38,673 nucleotides of DNA, from positions 1-38,673 of IMG/VR virus record IMGVR_UViG_3300030419_000400; one strand, given 5' to 3'. The first letter of the stretch is position 1, and each line of letters starts with the position of its first letter. The translations under genes were made by a program, and so were the position numbers. Below are positions 1 through 5,552 of the stretch, one piece after another. The notes under the pieces are model-generated. The model was given only the letters and a program-made list of their open reading frames with translations. It ran no database searches and was not told where the DNA came from. The DNA comes from a virus.

Positions 1-191
1 ACATTGATGAGGCTAACACCACTCTACATGAACTGATGCATTGCATAGCCTGGTTGACTAATGAAACAAACGAAGGTGCGTTAGCCAATGAGACAGCAGA
101 AGAACGAGTCGTTAATAACTTTACTAACTATCTTATCGGTATCTTCCGTGAGAATAAATGGTTACTCGATTACTTCAAAGAAAGATTGTAG
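1..191 (+). CDS. Zincin-like metallopeptidase, 3' part only (5' end off the contig)
   Basis: The reading frame opens at base 3 and stops with TAG at 189-191. It encodes the last 62 residues of the same protein as the complete gene at 38066-38419, including the HELMH zinc motif. Against that copy the nucleotides differ at six sites, all synonymous third positions, so the protein is identical. Purely synonymous divergence means both copies come from genomes under purifying selection rather than from sequencing error. The fragment most likely exists because the contig start overlaps the genome circle, but a true terminal duplication is not excluded. Confidence 0.85.
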   Translation, partial: IDEANTTLHELMHCIAWLTNETNEGALANETAEERVVNNFTNYLIGIFRENKWLLDYFKERL

Positions 192-431
192 CAAGGAGAG
201 AGTACAGCAGATCTTGGTTATAGTCGACTCCCATACTCTCTCTATCAATGGGTTTACTCACGAGCCTTCTCCCATAGAATATTTAAGCGAGAGAGTGCCT
301 ACAGGGGCAGCTTCGTAGATGAGATATCTCTAGACCTATACACTCTCTCTATCTGGTGATTGTTCTGTTTCATTTGTATTCTGTTCAATCAACAACATAG
401 GTATTAAGATGTACGCCTATGTAGAACCCAG

Positions 432-563
432 AATATTTTAGCGAGAGATATGCACCAAGATAACATTAGTTGGCAAACAACCCAGAACTCTTTGCATGGC
501 TTGGACATCATTGAAGATTAGTCAAATCACATACTCTCTCTATCCGTATATCTACGGAATATT
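432..563 (+). repeat. 132-nt unit duplicated exactly at 38527-38658
   Basis: Linker AATATTTTAGC, stem A with its 77-nt insert, TAT and stem B CCGTA-TATC-TACGG, plus the first bases of the next linker. Identical in both copies while surrounding sequence differs on both sides and the neighbouring gene has diverged by about 3%. Within the insert, further small hairpins are possible (CCAA/TTGG, CAAA/TTTG, GATT-AGTCA-AATC). Confidence 0.85.
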
Positions 564-863
564 TTAACGAGAACCAATACCTAGTTAACTCTTAATATGC
601 ATTCGGATTAACATGGTTCTCTATCAGTTACAATCTAGCTAGATGAAGGTTCAACCTTACATAACGCAACTGAATATTTTAGCGAGAGAGCATAACCAGT
701 AGCAACTCTTTTAACTGGATTCAGTCGACTCTGCTCTTACACTCTCTCTATCCATTGATCATCGGAATATCTTAACGAGGTGTGGGTACGCCAAAGCCAT
801 TGAACCTGCCTCCTAGGAGGATGTACCGAAATGGTTTCGAAGGCGTTAACTGGTCACCTCTAT

Positions 864-907
864 CCGTAGTTGATCTTGTACTCGTCAGTACCTACAGAAT
901 CTTTTTT
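864..907 (+). terminator. Probable intrinsic terminator closing the array
   Basis: A nested hairpin (GTAG 866-869 with CTAC 892-895; inner GTACT 878-882 with AGTAC 887-891, loop CGTC) is followed after a few bases by six T (902-907). It would stop rightward transcription coming from the control genes through the array, just where the leftward genes end. The T-run sits exactly where the array linker AATATTTTARC would be expected. Confidence 0.45.
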
Positions 908-1080
908 CTTTCTATTTTAAGTTGATCTAGTTTGTCTCTAACTAATATCTGAATGATTCGTTTTTTATTTACACCAGTCATTAGGCATAGCTCATCCATC
1001 ATATCAGTTAATTCTTGATGATCTTTATCTGTTAGATTGATTGCAAAATATTTCCAACCATCTTGTTTAGGACTACTCAT
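892..1080 (-). CDS. Small ribbon-helix-helix-like protein
   Basis: 62 aa. A short strand-like segment (KYFAINLT, residues 10-17) is followed by two predicted helices (residues 18-54), the outline of a CopG/Arc ribbon-helix-helix DNA-binding subunit. No closer family is recognised. It is the last gene of the leftward series; its start overlaps the end of the preceding gene by 8 nt, implying translational coupling. Its 3' end lies inside stem B of the last array module. The RHH assignment is from fold pattern only. Confidence 0.6.
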   Translation of the reverse strand: MSSPKQDGWKYFAINLTDKDHQELTDMMDELCLMTGVNKKRIIQILVRDKLDQLKIERKKIL

Positions 1081-1402
1081 TGATAGGTTCCATATCTACG
1101 AGAGCTGCATCACCTACTATATTAGCTATCGGTGTTGTTCTACCCTCATGATCTAACCATTCACAAAATAATTGAGTAGCTCTACCATTGATACCATTAC
1201 CATCTTTAAGTCTACCATCTTCATCTATATAAAGATCATATGATTTATCATCTTGTCTTGCACCAGTTATCTCTATCATATTACAACCTAGTAGTTTATA
1301 CATACCATCTTCGCCATCAAACTTTGGCCCATCTGTACCCTCTACTTCATGTAAAGTTATATCACCTTCAACTGGTATAAATGTTACTCTAAATTTATTC
1401 AT
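1073..1402 (-). CDS. Hypothetical protein
   Basis: 109 aa, not recognised. Acidic and soluble, with alternating strand-like segments (MNKFRVTFIPVEGD at the start; YDLYIDEDGRL mid-protein) suggesting a small beta-rich domain. The start is supported by a strong AGAAAGGA ribosome site about 6 nt upstream. The 76-nt gap before it holds a hairpin (1422-1456). Confidence 0.65.
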   Translation of the reverse strand: MNKFRVTFIPVEGDITLHEVEGTDGPKFDGEDGMYKLLGCNMIEITGARQDDKSYDLYIDEDGRLKDGNGINGRATQLFCEWLDHEGRTTPIANIVGDAALVDMEPINE

Positions 1403-1410
1403 ATCTTATC

Positions 1411-1481
1411 CTTTCTTTTAAGAGGCACAGTAGAACGAAAGGAACTACTGCACCTCATTCCTCTAACTAAGGAATATGTTA
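1411..1481 (+). repeat. Possible single array-like module between leftward genes
   Basis: Reading the + strand: TTTCTTTTAA, then GAGG (1422-1425) and CAGTAG (1428-1433) pairing with CTACTG (1445-1450) and CCTC (1453-1456) across a 2x2 mismatch; then ATT, a CC/GG pair around 1460-1472, then AATATGTTAC. This resembles the array order stem A - TAT - stem B - AATATTTTARC, but stem B is only two to four pairs. It could equally be a simple intergenic hairpin acting on the minus-strand transcript. Confidence 0.35.
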
Positions 1482-1724
1482 CACATATTTAGGTTTAGCT
1501 ACTACACTAAACGCAACCTTAGGATCATCAACATAGTTCTGTGCTTCTTCAGTACTAATCATCTTATTGATTTCAATCATCAATGTATTAGTAACTTGAA
1601 TCGGCATATAACCTTTGATCCCAGAGTGAACTGGTTTACCAGTGGAAGTATCCCATTGATTAACAGGATAGGCTTTAATGTAAACCTCTTGTTCCATGTC
1701 TGGATTTATTACTGGATTGCTCAT
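1479..1724 (-). CDS. Hypothetical protein
   Basis: 81 aa, not recognised. No membrane segment or signal peptide. The middle (residues 40-62) looks helical. The start has a good SD (GAAAGGAG, 6 nt spacing). It belongs to the leftward operon; the opposite-strand frame over it is a shadow. Confidence 0.6.
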   Translation of the reverse strand: MSNPVINPDMEQEVYIKAYPVNQWDTSTGKPVHSGIKGYMPIQVTNTLMIEINKMISTEEAQNYVDDPKVAFSVVAKPKYV

Positions 1725-1741
1725 ATTTTTCTCCTTTCTTT

Positions 1742-2233
1742 TTATCCTATTTTAAAACCTTGATCTGATTCTTTACAGTAATCAGCAAACTCTTGTATAT
1801 TTTCTACACTCATTGGATAACTTGCATCTGAATTATATTTTATTTTATGATACATGACACTCCATAACTCATGGTTCTCATCTTTTAAATCATTACCACA
1901 ACTAGCACCTTGATCTTTAGTCCATTGATCTAATGCTTTCATTAATATTTCTTCTGCTTTAACTTCTTTATTTCTATTGGTTTCATATATATTAGTTAAT
2001 TCTTTTGCTGTACCATCATCTATTAATGATTGTAATCTAGTAGCTAACATAATACTTTCAGCTCCGTTGATCTTTACAAAATCATTATAGTTACCACGCT
2101 TTAATTGTTCTGCACTTAGTATATCATCACAGAATTTTGTTACGAAACTCCAGATAGGTCTCCACCCCCAGACACTTTGTCTGAAGTATGTTTCACCTGT
2201 CTCTTTGTTTTGTCCTGTTAAATCGAATCCCAT
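1742..2233 (-). CDS. Conserved phage hypothetical protein (GFDL... family)
   Basis: 163 aa. I start it at the internal ATG giving MGFDLTGQ because GGAGG lies 5-6 nt upstream; a start 30 nt further upstream has no SD. The N-terminus (GFDLTGQN..ETYFRQSVWGWRPIWSFV) matches a recurrent phage protein pattern in which GFDL is followed by a YFR-x-x-VW-x-WRP motif. I know of no function for it. Tryptophan-rich N-terminal third, charged helical remainder, no signal peptide. Cytoplasmic early function is inferred from context. Confidence 0.75.
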   Translation of the reverse strand: MGFDLTGQNKETGETYFRQSVWGWRPIWSFVTKFCDDILSAEQLKRGNYNDFVKINGAESIMLATRLQSLIDDGTAKELTNIYETNRNKEVKAEEILMKALDQWTKDQGASCGNDLKDENHELWSVMYHKIKYNSDASYPMSVENIQEFADYCKESDQGFKIG

Positions 2234-2334
2234 ATCTACCTCCTTTAGAATCCATTGTACCACCAGTCTCTATGAGACCAGAGGAAATTATTTATTAAGT
2301 ACGCTAGTTGTTGCCATAAGTTTCTACCATAGTT
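2234..2334 (+). other. 100-nt intergenic gap with an array-like linker
   Basis: The + strand carries GTCTC-TAT-GAGAC, a perfect 5-bp hairpin, and shortly after it GGAAATTATTTATTAAG (2284-2300). This closely resembles the final bases of the window (GGAATATTATTTATTAGG at 38651-38668), which follow the last stem B there. No gene is visible. It may be an isolated relic of an array module, or chance in AT-rich DNA. Confidence 0.3.
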
Positions 2335-2520
2335 TCAGCCAGGCAACAGACTGAATATAACAAATGCAAATACTATGAATCCTATTACTGTCCATGGTAT
2401 TGGTTTATTTTTTATAGCTTCTTTATGTCGTAGATGAAAGATAACATCTGATTGTTCTTTAATAGTTTTATCTCTCCAATCTATTTCTTGTTGCCATAAT
2501 TTCTTTTCTTCTTTATCCAT
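2335..2520 (-). CDS. Small C-tail-anchored membrane protein
   Basis: 61 aa. The first 38 residues are charged and helical (EKKLWQQEIDWRDKTIKEQSDVIFHL), followed by one strong membrane helix (TVIGFIVFAFVIFSLL) at the extreme C-terminus. The likely topology leaves the helical domain in the cytoplasm. Its start overlaps the preceding stop as TAATG, implying coupling. Unknown function. Confidence 0.65.
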   Translation of the reverse strand: MDKEEKKLWQQEIDWRDKTIKEQSDVIFHLRHKEAIKNKPIPWTVIGFIVFAFVIFSLLPG

Positions 2521-2738
2521 TAGTGTATCTCTCTATTTGTTAGATTAGTATACATTCGATGATCTTGTAATTCGAATTGGAATATACTTTCAAGTTCTTC
2601 CTTCTCGAAATTAATTTGAACAACTGATTCTTTCATTAGCATATCTATTTCTTCTTCTTGATTAGCTCCTGTTGATACTCTAAAGATAGACTCATCTATT
2701 AATTGTTCAGCTAAATCATAGGAGTCTTGATCATTCAT
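2520..2738 (-). CDS. Hypothetical acidic helical protein
   Basis: 72 aa from the ATG giving MNDQDSYD, preferred over an ATG nine codons upstream because AAGGAG lies 7 nt before it and it overlaps the previous gene by a typical 8 nt. Acidic and helical (DSYDLAEQLIDESIF, EEEIDMLMKESVVQI). Not recognised. Confidence 0.6.
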   Translation of the reverse strand: MNDQDSYDLAEQLIDESIFRVSTGANQEEEIDMLMKESVVQINFEKEELESIFQFELQDHRMYTNLTNREIH

Positions 2739-2922
2739 AGAGTGGCTCCTTATTCTCTGATTCATTCATCTCATCAGTTACAGATTGTTCCCATAATTTA
2801 AATTGATCTTGATAGTCAACATTCAAAGATGTTATCTTGCTAATTGTTTTATCTTTATCTATCTTGTTATTATAATAATCGTCTAAGATCTTATTGATCT
2901 CATCCATCCATTCATTTGGCAT
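2731..2922 (-). CDS. Hypothetical helical protein
   Basis: 63 aa, acidic, predicted all-helical (EWMDEINKILDDYYNNKIDKD). Not recognised. SD GGAG lies about 9 nt before the start; its start overlaps the upstream zinc-ribbon gene by 11 nt. Part of the same leftward transcript. Confidence 0.6.
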   Translation of the reverse strand: MPNEWMDEINKILDDYYNNKIDKDKTISKITSLNVDYQDQFKLWEQSVTDEMNESENKEPLYE

Positions 2923-3097
2923 TGTCTATTTCTCCTTTTGTTTTAATTGCATCTGCTCTAATCCTATCTGTATGACCATAATAACATATCATACACAAGT
3001 GATTAGCTCCATGTTTCTTTATATCTTCTTCGCTTTGAATAAAGCCAAAGTGTTTTGAATCAGTTTCCCAATTACAATTTCTACATACTAAGTTCAT
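2912..3097 (-). CDS. Small zinc-ribbon protein
   Basis: 61 aa with two CxxC knuckles (C5-C8 and C35-C38), the spacing of a structural zinc ribbon, flanked by a short charged tail. Such small phage zinc ribbons may bind nucleic acid or host proteins; the specific target cannot be told. SD GAAAGGA is well placed, and one base separates it from the next gene. Confidence 0.65.
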   Translation of the reverse strand: MNLVCRNCNWETDSKHFGFIQSEEDIKKHGANHLCMICYYGHTDRIRADAIKTKGEIDNAK

Positions 3098-3098
3098 G

Positions 3099-3323
3099 TT
3101 AATCCTTTCTTGATGTTAGTTCTATCCAATACCTATCAGCTATTGGTCTACCTTTCTTATCATCTATTAGATACTGAGTCCACACATCTTCAAGCATAGA
3201 CTTTAACATCATTATATCTTCTTGTCTAAATGATTTGATGATAGGTCTACGATTACCCTCTGAATATAATATAAACTCTGTTCTTTCTTTAGCAGGTTTT
3301 AACTGTGTAATTTTATCAGTCAT
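3099..3323 (-). CDS. Hypothetical protein
   Basis: 74 aa. A strand-like N-terminal half (EFILYSEGNRRPIIKSF) precedes a helix (EDIMMLKSMLEDVWTQYLI) and a C-terminal strand (DRYWIELTSR). Not recognised. Its start overlaps the preceding RHH-like gene by 8 nt, so the two are probably co-translated. Confidence 0.6.
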   Translation of the reverse strand: MTDKITQLKPAKERTEFILYSEGNRRPIIKSFRQEDIMMLKSMLEDVWTQYLIDDKKGRPIADRYWIELTSRKD

Positions 3324-3564
3324 TGTCTACCTCTTTGTTAAGATGTGGCTGTCCGTCAATCCAGGTAAATGATCCATAAGTGTCATTAAATTCGTATATT
3401 AATTTCTGCATAGCTAATTCAACGAATCTCATTTTACTAGATTGTAGTTCTTTACATATTATTTCCGCTTGATCGTTAAGTTCTTTTGGTACACTCACAG
3501 TTGTGTACTTTCCACTACCTGTTCGTTTAGTATTTCTAATTGTATTAAATAATTCTTTTGGCAT
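3316..3564 (-). CDS. Ribbon-helix-helix-like protein, paralogue 1
   Basis: 82 aa. Residues 19-56 (KYTTVSVPKELNDQ, then two helices) read as a strand followed by two helices with a VPKEL start, typical of RHH repressors. It is clearly homologous to the next upstream gene: both share K-Y-x-x-V-x-x-P-K-E-x-N, EIIC, SK and an A-x-x-K-L-I end. It has an extra C-terminal tail (YGSFTWIDGQPHLNKEVDND). Likely DNA binding as a dimer; target unknown. Confidence 0.7.
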   Translation of the reverse strand: MPKELFNTIRNTKRTGSGKYTTVSVPKELNDQAEIICKELQSSKMRFVELAMQKLIYEFNDTYGSFTWIDGQPHLNKEVDND

Positions 3565-3566
3565 TT

Positions 3567-3758
3567 TTATCCTTTCTTTTCATAAGTGTTTTTGTATTCG
3601 TCTATCAATTTACTTGCAGCTAATGTAAGAAATTTTACTTTGCTACATTCTAATTTAGCACATATTATTTCAACTTCTTTGTTGATTTCTTTTGGTAAAC
3701 CAACAGATTTATATTTTCTTTTTGTTAGTTTAGTATTTGTTATTGATTCAAATGTCAT
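3567..3758 (-). CDS. Ribbon-helix-helix-like protein, paralogue 2
   Basis: 63 aa. Residues 15-52 (KYKSVGLPKEINKE, then two helices) parallel the neighbouring 82-aa protein, so the pair arose by tandem duplication. Basic N-terminus (TKLTKRKYKS) suits DNA contact. It lacks the longer tail of the paralogue. SD GAAAGGATA precedes the start. The two could form heterodimers; inference. Confidence 0.7.
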   Translation of the reverse strand: MTFESITNTKLTKRKYKSVGLPKEINKEVEIICAKLECSKVKFLTLAASKLIDEYKNTYEKKG

Positions 3759-3760
3759 GT

Positions 3761-3994
3761 CTATCCTTTCGCTCGCTCCAAGTATTCGCTCGCTCTATCC
3801 GAGATTAATAACTTGGCTTTGTTAATGAATTGTCTTGCAGTATTATATTGTTTGTGTTCTATCATAAGCTGTGCATCTGACAGTATACCCATGATATATA
3901 GATAGGTATGTCTACCATAAAGTTTCTGTGCTTCTTTAAAATCATTTAAGACAGCTACTTCAGTAGTACCATACATTTGTTTTTGTGTAGTCAT
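3761..3994 (-). CDS. Hypothetical helical protein (TPR-like pattern)
   Basis: 77 aa, almost entirely helical (LNDFKEAQKLYGRHTYLYIMGILSDAQLMIEH, then YNTARQFINKAKLLISDRASEYLERA). The helix-turn-helix spacing with small and aromatic residues resembles a single TPR-like hairpin, not enough to assign a family. First gene downstream of the structured gap at 3995-4228. Confidence 0.6.
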   Translation of the reverse strand: MTTQKQMYGTTEVAVLNDFKEAQKLYGRHTYLYIMGILSDAQLMIEHKQYNTARQFINKAKLLISDRASEYLERAKG

Positions 3995-4008
3995 ATTATT
4001 CCTTTCAG

Positions 4009-4221
4009 TTTATTATTACGAGAGCCACGACAATACTGTTATCTGAGATCTCATCCAGTCAAAGCAATCCTTGCTTACCTATTGTCGTGAGGCGTATAAA
4101 GTACATAGCTTTATAAAGCTTTTACCTTTCTTGCTCTCTGCCCTAGGATGTCTCCTAGAATATCTAAATATCTTTAAGGTGAGGTAGATTTAAACCCGAC
4201 TGAACATCAAGTATCTACCTC
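4009..4221 (+). repeat. Second locus of array-like paired-stem modules
   Basis: In a 234-bp gap inside the leftward operon the + strand shows: TTTATTATTAC, stem A GAGAGC (4020-4025)/GCTCTC (4133-4138); within it a perfect 10-bp stem CACGACAATA (4026-4035)/TATTGTCGTG (4080-4089); linker TGCC; stem B CTAGGA (4143-4148)/TCCTAG (4153-4158), loop TGTC; linker AATATCTAAATATCTTTAAGGT; second stem A GAGGTAGAT (4181-4189)/ATCTACCTC (4213-4221). Linker plus GAGGT closely match the sixth array module (AATATCTTAAC-GAGGTG). The orientation matches the array and is antisense to the flanking genes, which argues for folded DNA or a + strand RNA. Confidence 0.6.
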
Positions 4222-4228
4222 GACCTGT

Positions 4229-4486
4229 TTAATTTATGGTTTCATCTGTTAATGTCACATTTCCCTGAAGGAAGTTTTCATTAACTGTAGACCATACAGC
4301 TACATCTAATACTCTACCCTGACTATCAGTTATATATCCTGAGAACATTGGAGCATTTTCATTATCAGATTGTACTGACCAGAGAACTATCTTATTCTCA
4401 TCTGTTGGTACCCACTGATTCGTTGTTTGTTCTGCATAGGCAACACTACCTATTAACATTACAAACATAACAACTAGACTTTTCAT
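4229..4486 (-). CDS. Exported small protein
   Basis: 85 aa. Residues 1-18 form a classic Sec signal peptide (MKSLVVMFVMLIGSVAYA) with an AxA-type cleavage site before EQTT. The mature 67-aa part is polar and strand-rich with no cysteines (IVLWSVQSDNENAPMFSGYITDSQGRVLDVAVW). It would reside in the periplasm or at the surface. Not recognised; a host-envelope role is inferred from export alone. Confidence 0.7.
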   Translation of the reverse strand: MKSLVVMFVMLIGSVAYAEQTTNQWVPTDENKIVLWSVQSDNENAPMFSGYITDSQGRVLDVAVWSTVNENFLQGNVTLTDETIN

Positions 4487-4510
4487 AGATCTATCCTTTC
4501 TGTTTTGTTG

Positions 4511-4675
4511 TTAATCTTTTATAATCTCTGTGTGTATCTGATCTATCTGTAATCTTAACACATCTATCTCTGACTCACACCAGTTAGATTTATTAAATTC
4601 ATATTGTATATATAGATTAGTTAGTAACGCTATTGCTATTACTACTAAGATCAAATGATTGATATATCTTATCAT
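4511..4675 (-). CDS. Small single-pass membrane protein
   Basis: 54 aa. The start MIRYINHLI is chosen because AGAGG lies 7 nt upstream; an ATG two codons earlier sits too close to it. An N-terminal membrane helix (LILVVIAIALLTNLYI) is followed by a short helical tail (CESEIDVLRLQIDQIHTEIIKD) with a heptad-like pattern. It lies between two exported-protein genes in the leftward operon. Unknown function. Confidence 0.6.
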   Translation of the reverse strand: MIRYINHLILVVIAIALLTNLYIQYEFNKSNWCESEIDVLRLQIDQIHTEIIKD

Positions 4676-4687
4676 AATCATACCTCT

Positions 4688-4951
4688 TTATATATGTTGA
4701 GCTGGATCTTGCATTGCTTTATCTATCATGCATTCTTGATCACAATAATAATATGTTGAATACATTGTATTACAAAACCCTACTATATCTGGTGTATGAT
4801 CTTCATCTGGTACACAATCTATTCTTGTTTGTTTATCACCATTAGTAATTATAAATACATCATCCCATTCTTCTATCTGTATATTAGTAATTGGTTCAGC
4901 ATATACTATTGAACTTATCATTAGCATACACAATATAATTATATATCTCAT
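4688..4951 (-). CDS. Exported small cysteine-containing protein
   Basis: 87 aa from the ATG giving MRYIIILC; SD GGAGGA lies 5-6 nt upstream. Longer upstream starts lack an SD and would bury the signal peptide. Residues 1-18 are a Sec signal peptide (MRYIIILCMLMISSIVYA) cleaved before EPIT. The mature part has four cysteines (in DCVPD, FCNTM, YYCDQEC), suggesting two disulfides in the periplasm. Not recognised. Confidence 0.7.
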   Translation of the reverse strand: MRYIIILCMLMISSIVYAEPITNIQIEEWDDVFIITNGDKQTRIDCVPDEDHTPDIVGFCNTMYSTYYYCDQECMIDKAMQDPAQHI

Positions 4952-4961
4952 GTTGTCCTCC

Positions 4962-5156
4962 TTACCATTCGATTTTTCCATTTGTGTCGCACTCATCTAG
5001 TGTTGCATTTGGTTTTCCCATACCAACAACATTTTCTTTAGTAGCTTTTGTAGTTAAAAATTTAGCTACTTCAGAAGTTAAGTCATCAGGTAAACGGATT
5101 TCAAAAGTTCTGCTTTTATCATCATCAATAAAAACTCCCCATTCAACTACTTTCAT
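4962..5156 (-). CDS. Hypothetical protein
   Basis: 64 aa from MKVVEWGVFIDDD; SD GGAGGA is about 6 nt upstream, so the earlier MQIKGG start is rejected. An N-terminal strand pair precedes FEIRLPDDLTSEVAKFLTTKATKENV. Soluble, not recognised. One copy of the leftward small-gene series. Confidence 0.6.
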   Translation of the reverse strand: MKVVEWGVFIDDDKSRTFEIRLPDDLTSEVAKFLTTKATKENVVGMGKPNATLDECDTNGKIEW

Positions 5157-5169
5157 TCTTTGTCCTCCT

Positions 5170-5418
5170 TTAATCTGCATAAGTTTGTAGATAATATTTA
5201 CTTGGGAAGAAATCTTTTTCCCAGTCTCTTATATCTATATACTTAGACCATTTAATTTTATTAAGAGATTCATTAGCTCTATCATAATCATCAAAGACTT
5301 CTTTGTATCTTAGTCCTAACTTATCTGACCACATTATTCTGATACTATATTCTTCTACTTGTCCTGAATGATATACTCTTACTACTGGTTCTCTATGTTT
5401 TAATCTCCATTGATTCAT
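5170..5418 (-). CDS. Hypothetical protein
   Basis: 82 aa, basic and aromatic-rich (WRLKHREPVVRVYHSGQVEEYSIRIMWSDKLGLRYKEVFDDY). No signal peptide or membrane segment. A GAAAGGAA ribosome site precedes it. The 134-nt stretch upstream holds a GC-rich patch (5453-5470) and the terminator of the neighbouring gene, so this gene is probably the first of a separate leftward transcript. Confidence 0.6.
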   Translation of the reverse strand: MNQWRLKHREPVVRVYHSGQVEEYSIRIMWSDKLGLRYKEVFDDYDRANESLNKIKWSKYIDIRDWEKDFFPSKYYLQTYAD

Positions 5419-5508
5419 ATCATTTCCTTTCTCAGGTCTATCTTATTCCTAGCGAGGCGGAGCCGAGCCGAAATTTTTTTGTTCTTGTTTTGTTCTTATT
5501 TAAGTTGG

Positions 5509-5544
5509 AAAAAATCCCCACTAGATATTGAAACCTAGTGAGGA
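5509..5544 (-). terminator. Intrinsic terminator (leftward)
   Basis: On the minus strand, TCCTCACTAG (5544-5535) pairs with CTAGTGGGGA (5524-5515) with one mismatch around a 10-nt loop, followed by six T (5514-5509). This is a textbook rho-independent terminator directly downstream of the 151-aa gene, which is therefore probably monocistronic. Confidence 0.85.
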
Positions 5545-5552
5545 TAAAAAGT

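Larger units (their letters stand above)
192..907 (+). repeat. Tandem array of covarying paired-stem modules (non-coding)
   Basis: No convincing gene lies here. Six modules follow one grammar: stem A, TAT, stem B, then AATATTTTARC (R = A or G). Stem A pairs: 196-204/234-242 (GAGAGAGTA/TACTCTCTC), 289-297/341-349 (GAGAGAGTG/CACTCTCTC), 443-452/530-540 (one bulge), 569-576/614-621 (GAGAACCA/TGGTTCTC), 684-690/742-748, 777-782/855-860 (GAGGTG/CACCTC). Stem B pairs: 248-252/271-275 (ATGGG/CCCAT), 353-356/428-431 (CTGG/CCAG), 544-548/553-557 (CCGTA/TACGG), 625-629/668-672 (CAGTT/AACTG), 752-755/761-765 (one bulge), 866-869/892-895. TAT follows stem A at 243, 350, 541, 622, 749 and 861. The linker follows stem B at 278, 432, 558, 673 and 766, and appears as AATCTTTTTTC at 898. 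Loop contents are unrelated between units and often hold further hairpins (395-401/416-422; 878-882/887-891). Whether it acts as RNA or as folded DNA is unknown. Confidence 0.8.

Noticed and set aside
88-318. 76-aa open frame on the + strand at the left end
   Set aside because: It is out of frame with the metallopeptidase tail and runs into the stem array; no SD, composition unlike a gene.
192-907. CRISPR array or integron attC cassettes
   Set aside because: The conserved linkers are only 11-20 nt and flanking arms vary, with no constant repeat-spacer periodicity. No cas or integrase gene is present, and attC core GTTRRRY/RYYYAAC pairs do not flank the units.
192-907. tRNA cluster
   Set aside because: The stem A arms and lengths vary from 6 to 10 bp with very different inserts; no T-loop consensus, CCA or anticodon-arm geometry is found.
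1476-1763. 95-aa + strand frame
   Set aside because: Shadow of the well-supported minus-strand gene at 1479-1724, which has an SD and operon context.
3586-3825. 79-aa + strand frame
   Set aside because: Opposite the RHH paralogue gene; composition is that of an antisense shadow and no SD is present.
5453-5470. GC-rich segment as a terminator for rightward transcription
   Set aside because: It is followed by AAATTTTTTT, but the only stem is GGC-GGA-GCC (3 bp); too weak, and no rightward gene precedes it.
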